The notes: generated by a model from the letters alone, not told the origin. A stretch of DNA of 64,000 nucleotides from Pithys albifrons albifrons (GCF_047495875.1 NC_092465.1:6596160-6660159), one strand, 5' to 3'. Shown: positions 14,001-26,429, numbered from the stretch's first letter. Numbers and translations are program-made.

Positions 14001-15828
14001 TCCCCTGTGTGACCAGGTTGTGGCAGGAGGAAGAGTAAGGATGGGTGGAACAGAGCAGATGTCCATCCAGGGCATGTGTGGAAGATGACAGGGAAATGTC
14101 ACCACCAAGGATCCCATTCCCACTTCCACAACCTGATTTGTCAAAGGCAGGAAGATGAGGCGAAAGACCAGCAAATTAAGAGGAACATCTCACAGGAGAG
14201 AGGATGAAGGTCAGTGTGTTGACAGAAGAGTTCCCACAGCAGCGACACCTCCCTCAGGCTCAGGGAATGGTTTGACCAAAGCAAACTACAGATGTCATGG
14301 CCTGTTGCCAAGAGGCTTTCACTGAAGTGAACACTGTGCTTTGAAGAAACTACACAGTCACTGCCCTTGGAGAGAGCAGAAGTGCGGGGTCAGAGATTAA
14401 GGCAGATTTACCTGTCAACACACCAGAAGGGAAAGGGAGAAAACTGCGTGTTTCTTCCTCGAGACAAACAGTAGGGAGAGGCTGCTCGGGGAATGGTGGA
14501 TTGGAGACTGTTCTACAATGTGGGACTGTCACCAGTGAGCAGAGTCACTGCCCCAGGACCTGCCCTGTCAGGCAGGTGTGGGTCTGAGCCCTCTCACCAA
14601 ACACGTGCCCACCATGGACACAGCCTGTCCCTCACTCACTGCCAAACCCAGCAACACTCCAGAAGGAAACCTGAGCACCCTCTGCCACAACAAGGGCCTG
14701 AACTCACCCTGTGGAAGCCACACAGGTCAGGCCTGGCAAGGGCAGAAACACTGGGCAGACCAAGCCAGCAGCTCTCCAAGCTCTGCTCTTCTCAAACACT
14801 CTCCGGGTTAACAATGTCCACATTCTTATCTCTGCATTTCTAAGAATGTCAGTATTAAATGAATTTAGGAAAATCAGCCCAAACAAAGATAAAAATACAT
14901 ACCATTAGGTCAGTTGACGTACCATAAACACTGGAATCTCATTCTGGAAATGACCTGGAGAGATTGTCTAACCACACCTACTCCTACACAATACCAATGT
15001 GTAACACTTAGCATTAATGGGTTCCAAAAAATTTGGCCTTTCCTTATGAAAACACAGGTTTTCACTCAAGTATTTCATATACTTTCCACAATATCTTGTA
15101 CTTCAATATCTGAGGAAATATCACATTATTCTGTTACACATAAAACTACTGGGAAATTGGCAATAAGGTAAATGCTTAAGAAATCTCCACTAAGTAAAGC
15201 TTACAACTCATAACTCATGTAGAACCAAAAAGCTCTCAGAAATAATTTCAGTAACTCTTCATTTTAAATGAAGGATAAGTGTATGCCAGCTTTGTCCTTA
15301 CACGTATTGTTTGTTACACAAAAGAGGAAGTTAAAAGAGGTCTAGAAATGCTCATGAGGTGCCAGAGGCAAAACTGACGTGGCATTTTCTTTCTAAGCCT
15401 GTTTTCAGGAAAAGCACCTTTGAACTTCACCTTCTGGGGAGAATTGCTTGTGCTTATTCTCAACATGGAGATAAATGATTCTTGAGGGAGAATTTCCAGA
15501 CAAGCTCTTCCACGTGTCCCTGTGCCCAAGGCAGGAAGGGAGCCACAAATGCAGCTTGCAATCCCTCCTCAAGGCAAGACCCTGCATTGTCAAGCCAATG
15601 ATATAACCTTGAAATCATGTACTCACTGTGTATTATAAATAAATTGGAGCCAGAGCTCAGGCTGCAGTCTGCTCTTGAGACACAGCACGCACACACTTTG
15701 TCTCAGCTGGACAGAGGAAGATCAAACAGAGTCTTGCATTAAAGAGATATCCACAGCTCACCTTATTCTTAGTTCCTATTGATTTAAATAGCAATAATAT
15801 TCACCTGTTATGCAGAGCTTCACCAGGA
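11011..15828. other. Gene-free stretch
   Basis: No gene seen. The part at 11011-11430 may be further decayed CR1 tail. A faint LINE/MIR-like string lies at about 13395-13500 (GGATAGCACAGCAGGACTGG) but is too weak to call. Frames such as 11994-12452 (152 codons) have no supporting signal. Confidence 0.4.
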
Positions 15829-15925
15829 GATTTCAAAACATTTCACAAAGGAAGTCAACAATTTTATTGCCATTTCACAGTTGGGAAATCTGAAGTAAAG
15901 GGAGGTAAAGTGCCTTGTCAAGAGG
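15829..15925 (+). mobile_element. Ancient MIR/CORE-like SINE fragment
   Basis: The order of motifs follows the amniote MIR core and its 3' part: an AAACATTTCACAAAGG block, TTTATTGCCATTTCACAG, then GGGAAATCTGAAG and AGGTAAAGTGCCTTGTCAAG. In the MIR consensus the same positions read as a CCCATTTTACAG step, a GGGGAAACTGAGG step and a TTAAGTGACTTGCCCAAGG step. The copy is diverged and has lost its tRNA-like head. It is a fossil insertion with no expected activity. Confidence 0.6.
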
Positions 15926-18900
15926 CTCCCAAAAAACACTGGACTGAAGGAAAGTTGTATTAAATCTGGCACAGGGACTGAGTGAAGGGGACTACAGAAC
16001 ACCAGATATGCCTTCTGTGAAAAAGATGTGCTAAAGGAACACAAGACCCTGAAAGAGCAAAGGAAAGGGAAAGGCAGAGGTAAAGACAAGGATCACACAT
16101 AAGCAGAAGCTTAACAGGGAGATCTGGAGCAGAACAGTAGATATGGGTAGATGCAAAAGGAATTATCAGAGCCAGTGAAAAGGGGGAACAAGAGGGGTGT
16201 GAGACAGGGAATTGTGAAAAGGAGCTCTTTGGTATGGACCATAAAGGGTCCTGAAAGGCCAGAAAAGAAGAAGCTGTAGCAGTCCAGATGAAGCCAATGA
16301 CACGTGTTGGCAGAAGGGGTTGGAGCTGTGCCCAGGTGTTTTCTGACCTCAGTGACTTCAGGTTGTGAGTTTTTTTAACTTCAGGCTGACCCTGGTGCTG
16401 CAATCCCCACCGAGGGCTTGCTGAGTGTGAAACAAAGGACTCGATCTGCTTTTCATGTTTCTCCTCTGCTCTACTTGCATTTTTTTTCCAGGGCAGTTTC
16501 CTCTTTTGTGCTGATTTATTCTCTCTCCCATCACATTTCTTCCCCTACACTGATCTTTAGGATCAGTTCTCAGATTTTGTGGGAGTCCCTCCCTCCCTGG
16601 ACAGTACGAGGGTTTTTTATTTAAATTGATTTAGGCTTTAGTTTTGCTGTAAGAAATTTTTCTTCTCTTCTGCATCTCCATGACCAACATTTGTGCCCTT
16701 TACCTCAACAACAGGATAATGGCATTTGTGCTGCTATGCACAAACCATCCAGCCTTCATGTCAGAATATTTTGTGGAGAAAAACAGAGTGATGGAGAATT
16801 CACCCATTTTAGATGCAAAAATATCAGGAAATTTCCTCTTACGCTCTCACTGCACGTGCCTGTGCATTTCATATACCAATATATATCAGTTTGCACAAGA
16901 GCACAGCAGGAGAGTAATGCCCTTGCACAGAAAGAGATTTACTCATATTTGGACATTTCTTCACTGCTGGGCAGCCATGTGTAGGTGTCAGGTCCTGTAA
17001 TTGCAGCCTGTAATAAGCTTGTGTGTTGCATGTCTTGGTACACCCCTTCAATCACTACAAAAACCACATGAATATTAGACCTTAACACTGTGGGCAAATA
17101 CAGGTCCATAAACTCTGAATCAGCTGTGATTCAGAATTCTCAAATCCTGTTCCCCTGCCTTGAAGCTACAAAGAGGCCTTTATTTTGTCACAGTTGCCTG
17201 GAGAAGATATGAAATAAAACTTCACCTTGTGCCCTCCTGTCCTGTCCTTGTGCACAGAGTCCAAGGCTGTTCATTGTGGTGCTCAGGACATTTCCTGCAC
17301 ATGGCACAGTCCATGTGTTGCCTTGCCCAGGGCTCTGCTGGGTCTGCCTTTCCCTGGATGGGACAATAGGTCTCTTCTTGCCTGTTAGAAGTTTCAGGTG
17401 CTTTTGGAAAGAGCTTTTCTAAGCCACAAATCTCTGGGGCTTCTTCCTTACTTGAGGAACAAAAAGCCCAAACTAATAAGATGTTTTCAGAGTATTTAAT
17501 ATTTCTGACCTATCCCATTTTTTTGAAGCCTGACTGGAATTTAGGAATACAGTCATCAAAGTTAAGTATTACCAGTGTGTCTGAAACACAGTGTGTTCTT
17601 GAGAATATGCTGCTTTTTCTGATGTTTGTTGAGCATTATTGATATTTTTCTGATTAATATCTCCTGAGACATTCACAATTTCCCTAAATTCATCTTCCAT
17701 CTTGCACAAGTAGAAGCATTAGACAATCCATCTCACCACTTCCTCTTTGATGTCATGGGGTGTATTTTTTCCAATGACCATCCAAATTATTAATTTGTTT
17801 TGGCCACAAATGAATTAAAGCTATAGGAAATTGATACTGACAGCCCTCTGCAATGCAATTTTACAAACAGGCTCTCTTTAGGGGGGAAAAAAATAAATAA
17901 AAGGAAAATCTTTGCACTCTACCTCAAGTTTCATGGATTAAAAGCCGCTGAGATCTGAGTTAAACACATCTGTCACCAGGCACAGAGGTGGTTGAGAACC
18001 ACATTTTTGCACATAATTCCTAAGGTGGTTGAAGAACTGTGCCTCTCCACCTAAAACATCCTGCATGTTTTCCACATTGGGGATGGACTGGCATTCCTGC
18101 CGAGCTCCAGGCTGGCTGCAGAGCAGCTCAGGGGAGCTGCTGCCCCAGGAGCCTCTGAAAATCCCTCTGCAGCACCTTTGCAGCCCCTGCCGGGCACCTT
18201 CTCCAGGGGGTGAGGGGACGAGTCCACACTGAGTGTTGAAGCACAGAGGTCTTTGGGTGGGACTTGGTCTGTTAAGGGTAAATATTATTCCATCTAAGAG
18301 ATGAGTTAATAAATCACAGGGAAAAACATCCAACCAAACCAAAGTAACAACATTCTTCAGGAACCAGCTGCAGATTAAGCCCAGGACAGCTGCACCTGGG
18401 CTTTGTCCACATCTCCTGGGGCTGCTCCACGTCACTGCAGGCATTCCAAGGAGTCCTCACTGCCCTCCTTCCTGCAGAGACTCTGCATCCAGGAGGTGAG
18501 AACATTTGAACAAGAATAAATAATCTCTTCTCACACAGCTCCTGCCACCAAACTCTTTTCTGGATGAGAATGCAAACAGCAGTCCTGGTAAAATGTCAAG
18601 TAGGAAACCAAATCAGAGGAAGGACACTCTCAAACATACAATATTTTTAAAATACATCAATGGGACTGACTAGTTAAAGAGGAATATAAACTAGTAAATT
18701 TGTACATACAAGTACTTTGATTTTTTGATTTCTCAATGTCAAAATCAGATCTTTTTTAACTTGACTGTTGAAATGGTTCATTGTAGGTTTTTGTTCTTCT
18801 TGACAATCCTAGAGCTCCTTTCATAGGGAGCATTATTGGTCAAATAAAAAGATTAAGACTTAGACATGTTTTCACAATGCCTGGATCTTCTGAGCTCCCC

Positions 18901-21900
18901 AGATACAAAAAGAGATTAAACAAAATACAGCACAATTTGAACTTCAATAATCACATTGAATCTTTAAATCATAATGTGAGAATTCCAATAGTTCTGGCAA
19001 GCACATGACTAAATCAAGAGCCTCCTTTAAATTCATGTGAAGAAAATAATATCAAGGCATTGCCAAAAAAATGCCACTTGCAATTTCTTACATCAAGTCC
19101 TCAGGAATGGGCATCCAGACAGTGCATGTACCTGAAGGTAATGAGCAGGAACGAATAGCACAACTTCCAAAATGCAGTTTTGCCTTTACAGCTGTTCGTG
19201 TGTTCTCTCCTCACCAGCACCACACGTTTCTGACACGCACATAAATAACCATTAAAGGGGTTTAATGAATGGTGCAGCATGGACTGCTTTCTTTGGAGCG
19301 TATCTCACAGCCAACATGCCAGAGACAGATCAAAAATTAAGCTTTACTTATATAATGGTTTATTTTAAGAGCAGGTTATGAGAGATTGCCAGCTACATCT
19401 GCTCATTAACAGGCTGAAACCCCCTCTGTTGGCAATCAATGCCTTTTCTTTCAAGAAATCCCAGGAGGTGATGCTCAGTGTGTTTGTTTTCTGCCTCATT
19501 TATGTGTCTCCCTCCGTTGTGAAACCACTGTGCAATATGCAGGGATGTTTGCCATAGATTATTACCAGTATTTCCAGACTGAAGTAATTAGTGAATCTCA
19601 GAGTGCACACAAGGATGTATCTCTTCAGTTGGGCAGTTCTTAAAAACAGGAAGAGCCTGGATTTAACAGAGCTTGTCAATGAAGGCTTGTCTGCTTAGGC
19701 TGTGAGGATCAGGAAAAGAGCATTCTTTCAACATCAAACCCAGTATTTTTAATGAAAGAGATTATATGCAGGCCTAAAACTGAATCTGTATGGAGGACTT
19801 GCAGTAAGGATCAGCCTCACTGAGCCTGCAGTGCATCACAAAGCATGAGCAGAAAGATGGAGGTTGGAATGCTGTGCAAACACAAGATACCCCAAATCAC
19901 CCCATTATTGAATCAGTTCAACTGATACCCACATTTGGAACAACTCACATTCTAAAATAACTCCCACTTTTTAAAAAGAATTTTTTTCCAGTTGACCTCT
20001 ATCTTTAGGTTCCCTCTTTAGACATTAAGATCCCGTGTTTACAGTCAAATAAATACATGTATGTCTCGTTAAAAGGAACAGAAAATGCCTTTGGAATTAT
20101 GCTTATGTTTCTTATTTAGGAAATCAAAGATACAGGCTGAAGACACAACATCACTGTGGAATTTCTCTTTCATATATAAATCACAGACAAATAAAAGCAT
20201 TATTAATACTTACCTCTAAGCCTAAAAGAACTCACATTATATCTGTCAAAATCTTGAAAATTATTTTTTTTCAAGACTTCAAATATTGTGCAATGGATTT
20301 ACATCCATTAAAGGAGATTTCACTTCAGATCCATAGCATTATATCCAGGGATATTTGAAAATTTAAGTCTGTAGTACTTTCACAACTGATTATTCTAATG
20401 GCATTTAAGATAATGCACACCAACTGTTTGGAATTGCCTGCCTACATCAGTGTCATATCAAACCAGTCTTTCTGCCTACATCAAGATTTTGTGGCTCTGC
20501 AAGGGAATCACTCTGTTACCCCTGTCATTCACACCCTTAGTGCTGTGCTGTTATTCACCATTTAAGCTAATGAATAAATAATAGCAATTTTCCCTACTTT
20601 TGTCAAATTAAACTTTACTTCAGCTGGTTGTTTTTGAGTTCCACTGGGAGGAAAAGGGATTCACAGGTAGGTATGTTTTCTGAATTTAAACACAAACCTG
20701 TGTCTCTTCCTAAGCACTGAGTGTGCTGTGCCAACCCAGCACCACATGAAGGCAAAAGCAGAGGCTGCTGGATTTCTCTGCCCAGCACAGCCCAGCCCAT
20801 TCCATGGCTTTGTGCTGTGCCCTTTTCCTGCACTGTACACAGTATGTTTTCTCCCAAAGGCTTCTCAGGAAGCTATAACTGTGTCTGTGTCTTCCATCTA
20901 AACACAGCAATCAAACACCTGGTAAACCTCCATCCCTTCTACAGAAAAGAGAAACTGGAAAAATCTTCAAACTGGATTGGCAAAATCAACCAGAACTAAC
21001 CACCAGCTGAGAGGGAACAGGTGACTGGAAGAAATCCTTGCCCTGCAGTGTGTCAGAGAGAACCTCCTGTTCTGTTAATCGCAGACCTGCTAGTGCTGAA
21101 ATTTATATGACTATGCCTTTATCCACGATTAATAATCCCATTTTGTGTCACATCCAGGTTCTAGGATTAGAGTGACTATTTTCAGATGCTACCTGGACCC
21201 TCCTTCCATGAGCTCAGCTCCAAGCATTGCTGCAGCTGGGAACTGCTGTGGCTGGATGGTCCCCTAAGGAGAATCCCAGCCTGGGCCTGTGCAGCTTTCG
21301 GTGCTGTGCAGCCATGTCCACTCTCTCATTTTTAGAAAACATTGTGAGGGCGGTTGTGACAAGGCAGTTTGTCATCCAGGAGTTTACAGACCTCCTCCTG
21401 CCTTTCCATCTGGCTTTTGGTTGGCTTGCAGAACATCAGAAGTTAATCCCTTTGCCAAGTCCCTGTAGCCATGAACACAGGAAATTACTGTTCATCTTAT
21501 CAGCACCCCATACTGGTGGTGACACTGAACTACTTGGATACTGAAATTTTTTAATTCATCTTGTTTACTGAACATCCCATGGCTAAGTCTTATCATTTAA
21601 ACTCTATAGAACACCTGCAAGTCACAGAAGAAATTCAACATAAGTATCAACCTCAAACTTCACTTACATACTCTAACAAAGCTATGCAGGGAAGATAAAA
21701 ACCGACAACAAGAAAAAATCTTTTACCTGTGCTTGGAACAGAAAATAATTTGAACTACTGGGAAATTTAGCTTTTTAGATGCCAAGGAAAATGTCTGAAG
21801 TGTTATAATCTAAATGGATACTAATAAATAATACAGACACTTAGGAAATCCTAACAACAAATGTTAAACGATTTTGCATCCAAATTCATACCTGAGATTT

Positions 21901-22959
21901 AAGTTCTGGGTTGGATCCCAAATAGGAAGGATATTTTCCAGTCTAAATAAATGCATGCCCTTGGGAAGCCCTGCCTCCCAAGACTTGTAACATTTATGCC
22001 CAGAGTCTTGTGAGAACACCAGGTTAGAATGACCCTGCATTCGTGTTAACCCACACCCTTTATGTTCATTCTCAAATCTTACTGCTCTGCTCCTAACCCA
22101 GACCTAAATTTTCACAAAAGATTTTAAGGGATAGGCTGTCCTACCCCTGCTGAATATTGTATCTTTGAATACTTTATAGGGGGGTTTATTTCAGTCCTCC
22201 AATTACGGACACCATGAAAGCAGGCACGTTTGGTAGCTACTTTTTAAAGCTGGATTCTGTACAAAATGTTACTCGATACAGTAAAGATCAGACAAAACAC
22301 ACCTAAGGGGTATCATAAAACATTTTTGTAGAAGGTCATCCTTTGACACCCTCCTGAATTGTAATGAAACCAACTTCCCTTTGCTGTTCTCACTGAAGTT
22401 GTCACATGATTAGTTTTTTCCTAATACAACCTGCAGGTGGATGATTTGGTCAGCTGTTGTTTTCAGGCACTACAAGATGATTTGCCTCCTCTCTCCATTC
22501 TGTGGTACAGCACGAGGTGCAGAAGTGGCACCTGTGCCCTTTCTGACCTGCACAGCATCCTCCAGACCAGAGGAATCCTGCAATCCACAGATATAGGTGG
22601 TATCACAGGCTGGCTGCAAAGCCTGGGACAATATCCTTCAGAGAACTGCCTTTCTTCTCTGCCACTGGTCAGAGCCAGAAATGCTTCAAACAACAAAATC
22701 TAAATAAGTGGTTTCCCCATTACAAGGTAGTAATTTTTTCCTGAAATAGATTTTTGCTCCTCTGAAAGGTTTTATTTACCTTACTCTGCCTATTTCATGA
22801 AATTCTTTCTTACATCTATAAATTACAGTTTCACAGACACAGGATAACAGTCCAAAGGCAACAAAGTGTCAGCGAATAAATACTCGTGCTTTTAGACGCT
22901 TTCACGGGGTTTTTGCTTTGACATTTCCCTGTAATCTGGTGTTAATATATCTGCCGTTA
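15926..22959. other. Gene-free stretch
   Basis: Seven kilobases without a supported exon or RNA gene. A GC-rich near-perfect inverted repeat (arms GCAGAGCAGCTC and GAGCTGCTGC, loop AGGG) sits at about 18117-18144. The longest frame (168 codons, minus, 17938-18444) has no recognisable domain. Confidence 0.4.
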
Positions 22960-23680
22960 CAGCCGAATGTGTAATGCCAAACAGCGGGGAGGAGTGAGTT
23001 TCACCATCACCCGTTTCCTCTCCGCGTTGTCATTGCCCCCGGTGGTCCCACCCCGAGCGGCAACGCCCGTGCCCTCCCCTGTGTGCACCTGGGGAGCCGC
23101 CGCCCGTCCGCAGGGACTGCTCCTGCCACTGACAGAACCCCTGCACCTGCCGCTGCTCCGGAGAAAGGCAGCATCAAAGAGCTGCCGTTTTGCTGAAGCG
23201 ATACCCACTGGCAGGAATGACACCTGACAATGCTCCTGTGTCACTGTGCGCTGGTCGCGGGTTTGGCTGGAGGCAGATTTAAAGGTTTGGAACAAGTGTT
23301 TTTATAGAAGCATTTCTCATGGAGCCTTTCGCGTCTGTAGGTTGGCCTGTGTCCCCGTCCCAAGGGTTTGGTTGGGGGTTTGGGATGCACCAGGCTGCCC
23401 TCCGGCGGCGGCGGCAGCGCCGCGCCCGCTCCGGGCTGTGCCCCAGCCCTTTCCCGGCCCCGCTCCTCCCACTGCTCCATTCGGGGCTGTTCGGGAGCGC
23501 AGGCAGCCAAGGGATAACCCTATAGCTCGGGAATGCTGCCCGTGAGCGGGACATGCTCCCAAAGCCTCGTGCCTGAGCTCCCTCCCCGCGCTCGGGCCGT
23601 AACACGCTCCCACTCTGGAGGGGGAACCTGAGACGGGATAACACATTCTGAGTCATCTCGGATCCTAAAATTCTGAACGA
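22960..23680. promoter_or_regulatory. CpG-rich block, possible promoter
   Basis: This block stands out from its AT-rich surroundings through many CpGs, including CCGCCGCCCGTCCGC near 23097 and a CGGCGGCGGCGGCAGCGCC string near 23404. In a bird genome such an island often marks a promoter or first exon. No first exon could be fixed: open frames exist on both strands (for example 23279-24091 minus, 270 codons) but extend into the adjacent minisatellite and look like products of GC-rich sequence. Direction of transcription is unknown. Confidence 0.4.
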
Positions 23681-23739
23681 CAGCGTCGTGCCCCAACCGC
23701 GTGTGTCATTGCTGCCACTGGCCGGTGCTCCTTGTCCTT

Positions 23740-24050
23740 GTGATCCATGTCTGTGGGGACAGCATCCTTCTGGTGCCCCATGTCTGTAGGGACAGCATCC
23801 TCCCAGCGCTCTGTGTCCCTGTGCCCCATGTCTGTGGGTACAGCATCCTCCTGCTGCTCTGTGTCCCTGTGCCCCATGTCTGTGGGGACAGTGTCCTCCT
23901 GGTGCTCCATGTCCCTGTGCCCCAAGTCTATGGGGACAGCGTCTTCCTGGTGCCCCATGTCTGTAGGGACAGCATCCTCCTGCTGCTCTGTGTCCCTGTG
24001 CCCCATGTCTGTGGGGACAGTGTCCTCCCTGTGCTCCGTGTCCCCATGAG
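23740..24050 (+). repeat. 48-bp minisatellite with 33-bp deletion variants
   Basis: The motif CCCCATGTCTGTGGGGACAG recurs, with variants, at spacings of 33, 48, 48, 48, 33 and 48 bases and a final diverged copy 41 bases on. The 33-base unit is the 48-base unit minus 15 bases (the CTCTGTGTCCCTGTG part). Most spacings are multiples of three, so stop-free frames run across it on both strands, including one of 270 codons on the minus strand. I treat these as artefacts. Confidence 0.85.
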
Positions 24051-25867
24051 CTGTGTCTGTGGGAATATCTGTCTTCAGCCAACACCTTCAACCTGCCTGT
24101 GATTCTTCAGGGACCAATTCTAGGTTGCTGGGTCAGTATTAGGAAGGAAGTAATAATTGCATTTGGTTTCTACACACTATGAAAAAATTGCTTCCTTTAG
24201 TTATTGCAGCAAGATGAATGGAAAATGCTGCATGTTTGTTTTCAGAGAAGGTGGTTACTGTCACCCTCAAGTCAGCTGCCATTATCAGTGTTCAGAGAAG
24301 AAATGGAAGAGCAGCTCTGCAGGGTTACTGGAGTGGTCGCACCTGCTCCTGTCTGGTTTGAATGTCCCTCAGAAACAGGGGGAGCTGTCAGTAACTTGTC
24401 ACTGTGTACTCAATGAGCTAAACCAGCTGCAGGGACAGAGACCACATCTGGAAACATGGCAGGGGCCAGTGGGATGGAGCAGGTTTGTTCCCATCCTGCT
24501 GGGATCACTGGCATGGGAGTTGAGTCACCTGGAACCAAGGATCACTCCCTGGCAGCAACGATCTGAATTCCTGCATGGGCTGGTGCCTGTGTGTATCCAA
24601 ACCCGGGGGTGGGGGGAAGAGCAGCAGTGTCACAGCTCTGGCTGCTGCCAGGGTACAGATGAAGCCAAAGCCAGCAGTGAAAGGCATGAGAATAGGAATG
24701 AGGCAAACATACCTTGCTTTCTCTGCTTGGTAAAGCTCTTATTTTCCCTCAAACTGAGATTTCTAGGGCTGTTCTCCAACACAATCACATGGAAGAACCC
24801 TTGAGCACCTTCAAGGGGGCAGTGGCTGGAGGAGCTCCAAAGTGTTACATTATGATTTTGCTGGTGTTCTGCAAGAGGTGACCTAATGCCACATGTATTC
24901 TATAGACCTTGGTGCAGAAATATTTCATAAGATGCACTGGAGGTTGTTTCAACTCCTGTGAGCCCAAAACATCACTGATATTTCCACCTTGGCTGTCTCA
25001 TAACACATTTTGGGACAGAAAATTATGCAGTGCCAGGCTGGGTCATCCTAACACCAGTATTTAAAAGGAAAAGTACACTTGATACACAGAGTGGGAAGGA
25101 TCAGCCAGTTTGCAACAGAAACTAATGGTCTGGGGAAGCACTTTATTAAATTATACTGTGTCTGTGCACAGTGTGAGAAAAAGGGTGCCCTGCCCTGCCG
25201 TGGTTAAAATGCACCTCACAAAGCCAATCTGGGCAGGAATATGTCCCTCATTCTCGTGTACAGGCACACACAGAACCACCAATGGATGCCAATGGAAGAG
25301 GCACTACCATAGGCAACTAAGCACAGGGATTTGACAGGAATCATCAGCTGTTTAACCATTAGCTTTTTAGATCAGATTTAATCTAACCAGGAATCCGGTC
25401 AGGGGTTAAAACTCTACAATTAAAAACTTCTCTTGCTGAAGATTTTTTTTTTTAATAAAGAGCTTGTAGCTGAATAGTAAATAAGATTTAGACCTGTTAG
25501 AAGATTAAGTGTTCTGCTCTGTTCCTAAGCTTAATCTTAAGGCAATTAATAGTTCTCAAGGTCTGAACAGTAGGGATATTCATGAATTTCCTTAATTCCA
25601 CCAGCTGAAAGAGATCTGAATGACTTTTGCCTTACATTGTCACGCAAACACTGCTGTGGCTTGCAGTGATGTAAATCAGCAGTACTACAAGATTATGCAC
25701 CAGTGATCCATTAGAAGAGTAATACATCATAATATATTACAGCAGATTAAAAATGTGTAAAAGAAAATCCTTTTAAAAAATTACAGTAAGAATGAGGGCT
25801 GTTTGGACTTCTTTATGTTAATTTACCTTCTTATTTAACTTTCCAGTTAAGATGGATGGAGTTAATG
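24051..25867. other. Gene-free stretch
   Basis: Contains the longest frame outside repeats (24157-24804 plus, 215 codons). It has no recognisable domain, no clear start context and no neighbouring exon, so it is left uncalled. Confidence 0.4.
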
Positions 25868-26231
25868 TATGGCCAAACTTCACGAACGAAGATTTGGGAA
25901 GGGCTCTCCCCAGGTGGGGGTGTGCCTTTCGAGCCTGCGCAGTGGATTTTTTAGGTGAGGCACAGCGTGCGCAGAACTGGCCCCACCGTTTAAGTCCCAA
26001 GGTCCATCTGCCATGGCCGAGCGAGCTTGGACAGTGACAGTGAAGTCCTCAGGACTGACTACAGCACCTGAGGTGGTACTAACCAGGGCTGACCTGCTGA
26101 GCATCCGAGATCTGACGGGATCGGATGGCAGGGGGGCATTTAACTGCCCGGTACGGTCTCCACTGAGACTTGAACTCACGACCTTGTGATCAGAGTCCGG
26201 AGTGCTCACCATTACACCACGGGACCGCCCT
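25868..26231 (-). mobile_element. Composite tRNA-Gln/5S-rRNA SINE, copy 1
   Basis: Read on the minus strand, the element has three parts. (1) A 72-base tRNA-like head at 26226-26155 resembles tRNA-Gln: GGTCCCGTGGTGTAATGG, a CTG triplet at the anticodon position, and the box B GAGTTCAAGTCTC. (2) A 5S-rRNA-like middle at 26122-26059 includes GATCTCGGATGCTCAGCAGG and CCTGGTTAGTAC, ending GGTGCTGTAG; about 24 bases between GTTAGTAC and the 5S end are missing. (3) A body of about 190 bases, from near 26058 to 25868, is of unknown origin and ends in TTTGGCCATACA. Imperfect flanking repeats GGAGTTAATG (25858-25867) and GAAGCTAATG (26232-26241) agree at 8 of 10 bases and may be the target-site duplication. 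Seventeen A residues lie just outside the head at 26254-26270. The head carries stem mismatches and is not a working tRNA. Confidence 0.82.
26155..26226 (-). ncRNA. tRNA-Gln-like head of SINE copy 1 (not a functional tRNA)
   Basis: Length is 72 bases, as in tRNA-Gln. Internal box A (TGGTGTAATGG) and box B (GTTCAAGTC) are intact, so it could still bind the RNA polymerase III factor TFIIIC. The anticodon arm reads GGACTCTGATCAC, which does not pair properly, and the acceptor stem has a mismatch. Another tRNA-like copy with the same layout lies at 30825-30896. Confidence 0.75.
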
Positions 26232-26253
26232 GAAGCTAATGAAGCAGTTTATT

Positions 26254-26270
26254 AAAAAAAAAAAAAAAAA
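26254..26270 (+). repeat. A17 homopolymer
   Basis: Seventeen consecutive A on the plus strand, 22 bases outside the 5' end of SINE copy 1. It lies on the wrong side to be that element's own tail, so it is a separate A-rich tract or the tail of an unrecognised older insertion. Confidence 0.9.
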
Positions 26271-26429
26271 GTTGTAAAACAGCATATTTACTTCATATCT
26301 TGCATTATATTGTTTCTTCTCAGAAACGTGAGGCTTATTGTGCATGGGGTGTATGGTGTGATGTATAGAGACATATTTCCACCCCGGAACCACAGGCAAG
26401 AGCTTGGGTACAACCTTGGTTTCCCCAGG

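Noticed and set aside
23279..24091. 270-codon minus-strand frame rich in HRHGAQGH units
   Set aside because: A by-product of the 48-base minisatellite and adjoining CpG-rich DNA; no domain and no splice support.
24157..24804. 215-codon plus-strand frame
   Set aside because: Longest frame outside repeats, but no recognisable domain, start context or partner exon; a chance frame is plausible in this much sequence.
26155..26226. Functional tRNA-Gln gene
   Set aside because: Anticodon arm does not pair, the acceptor stem is mismatched, and the segment is the head of a SINE with a second copy 4.3 kb away.
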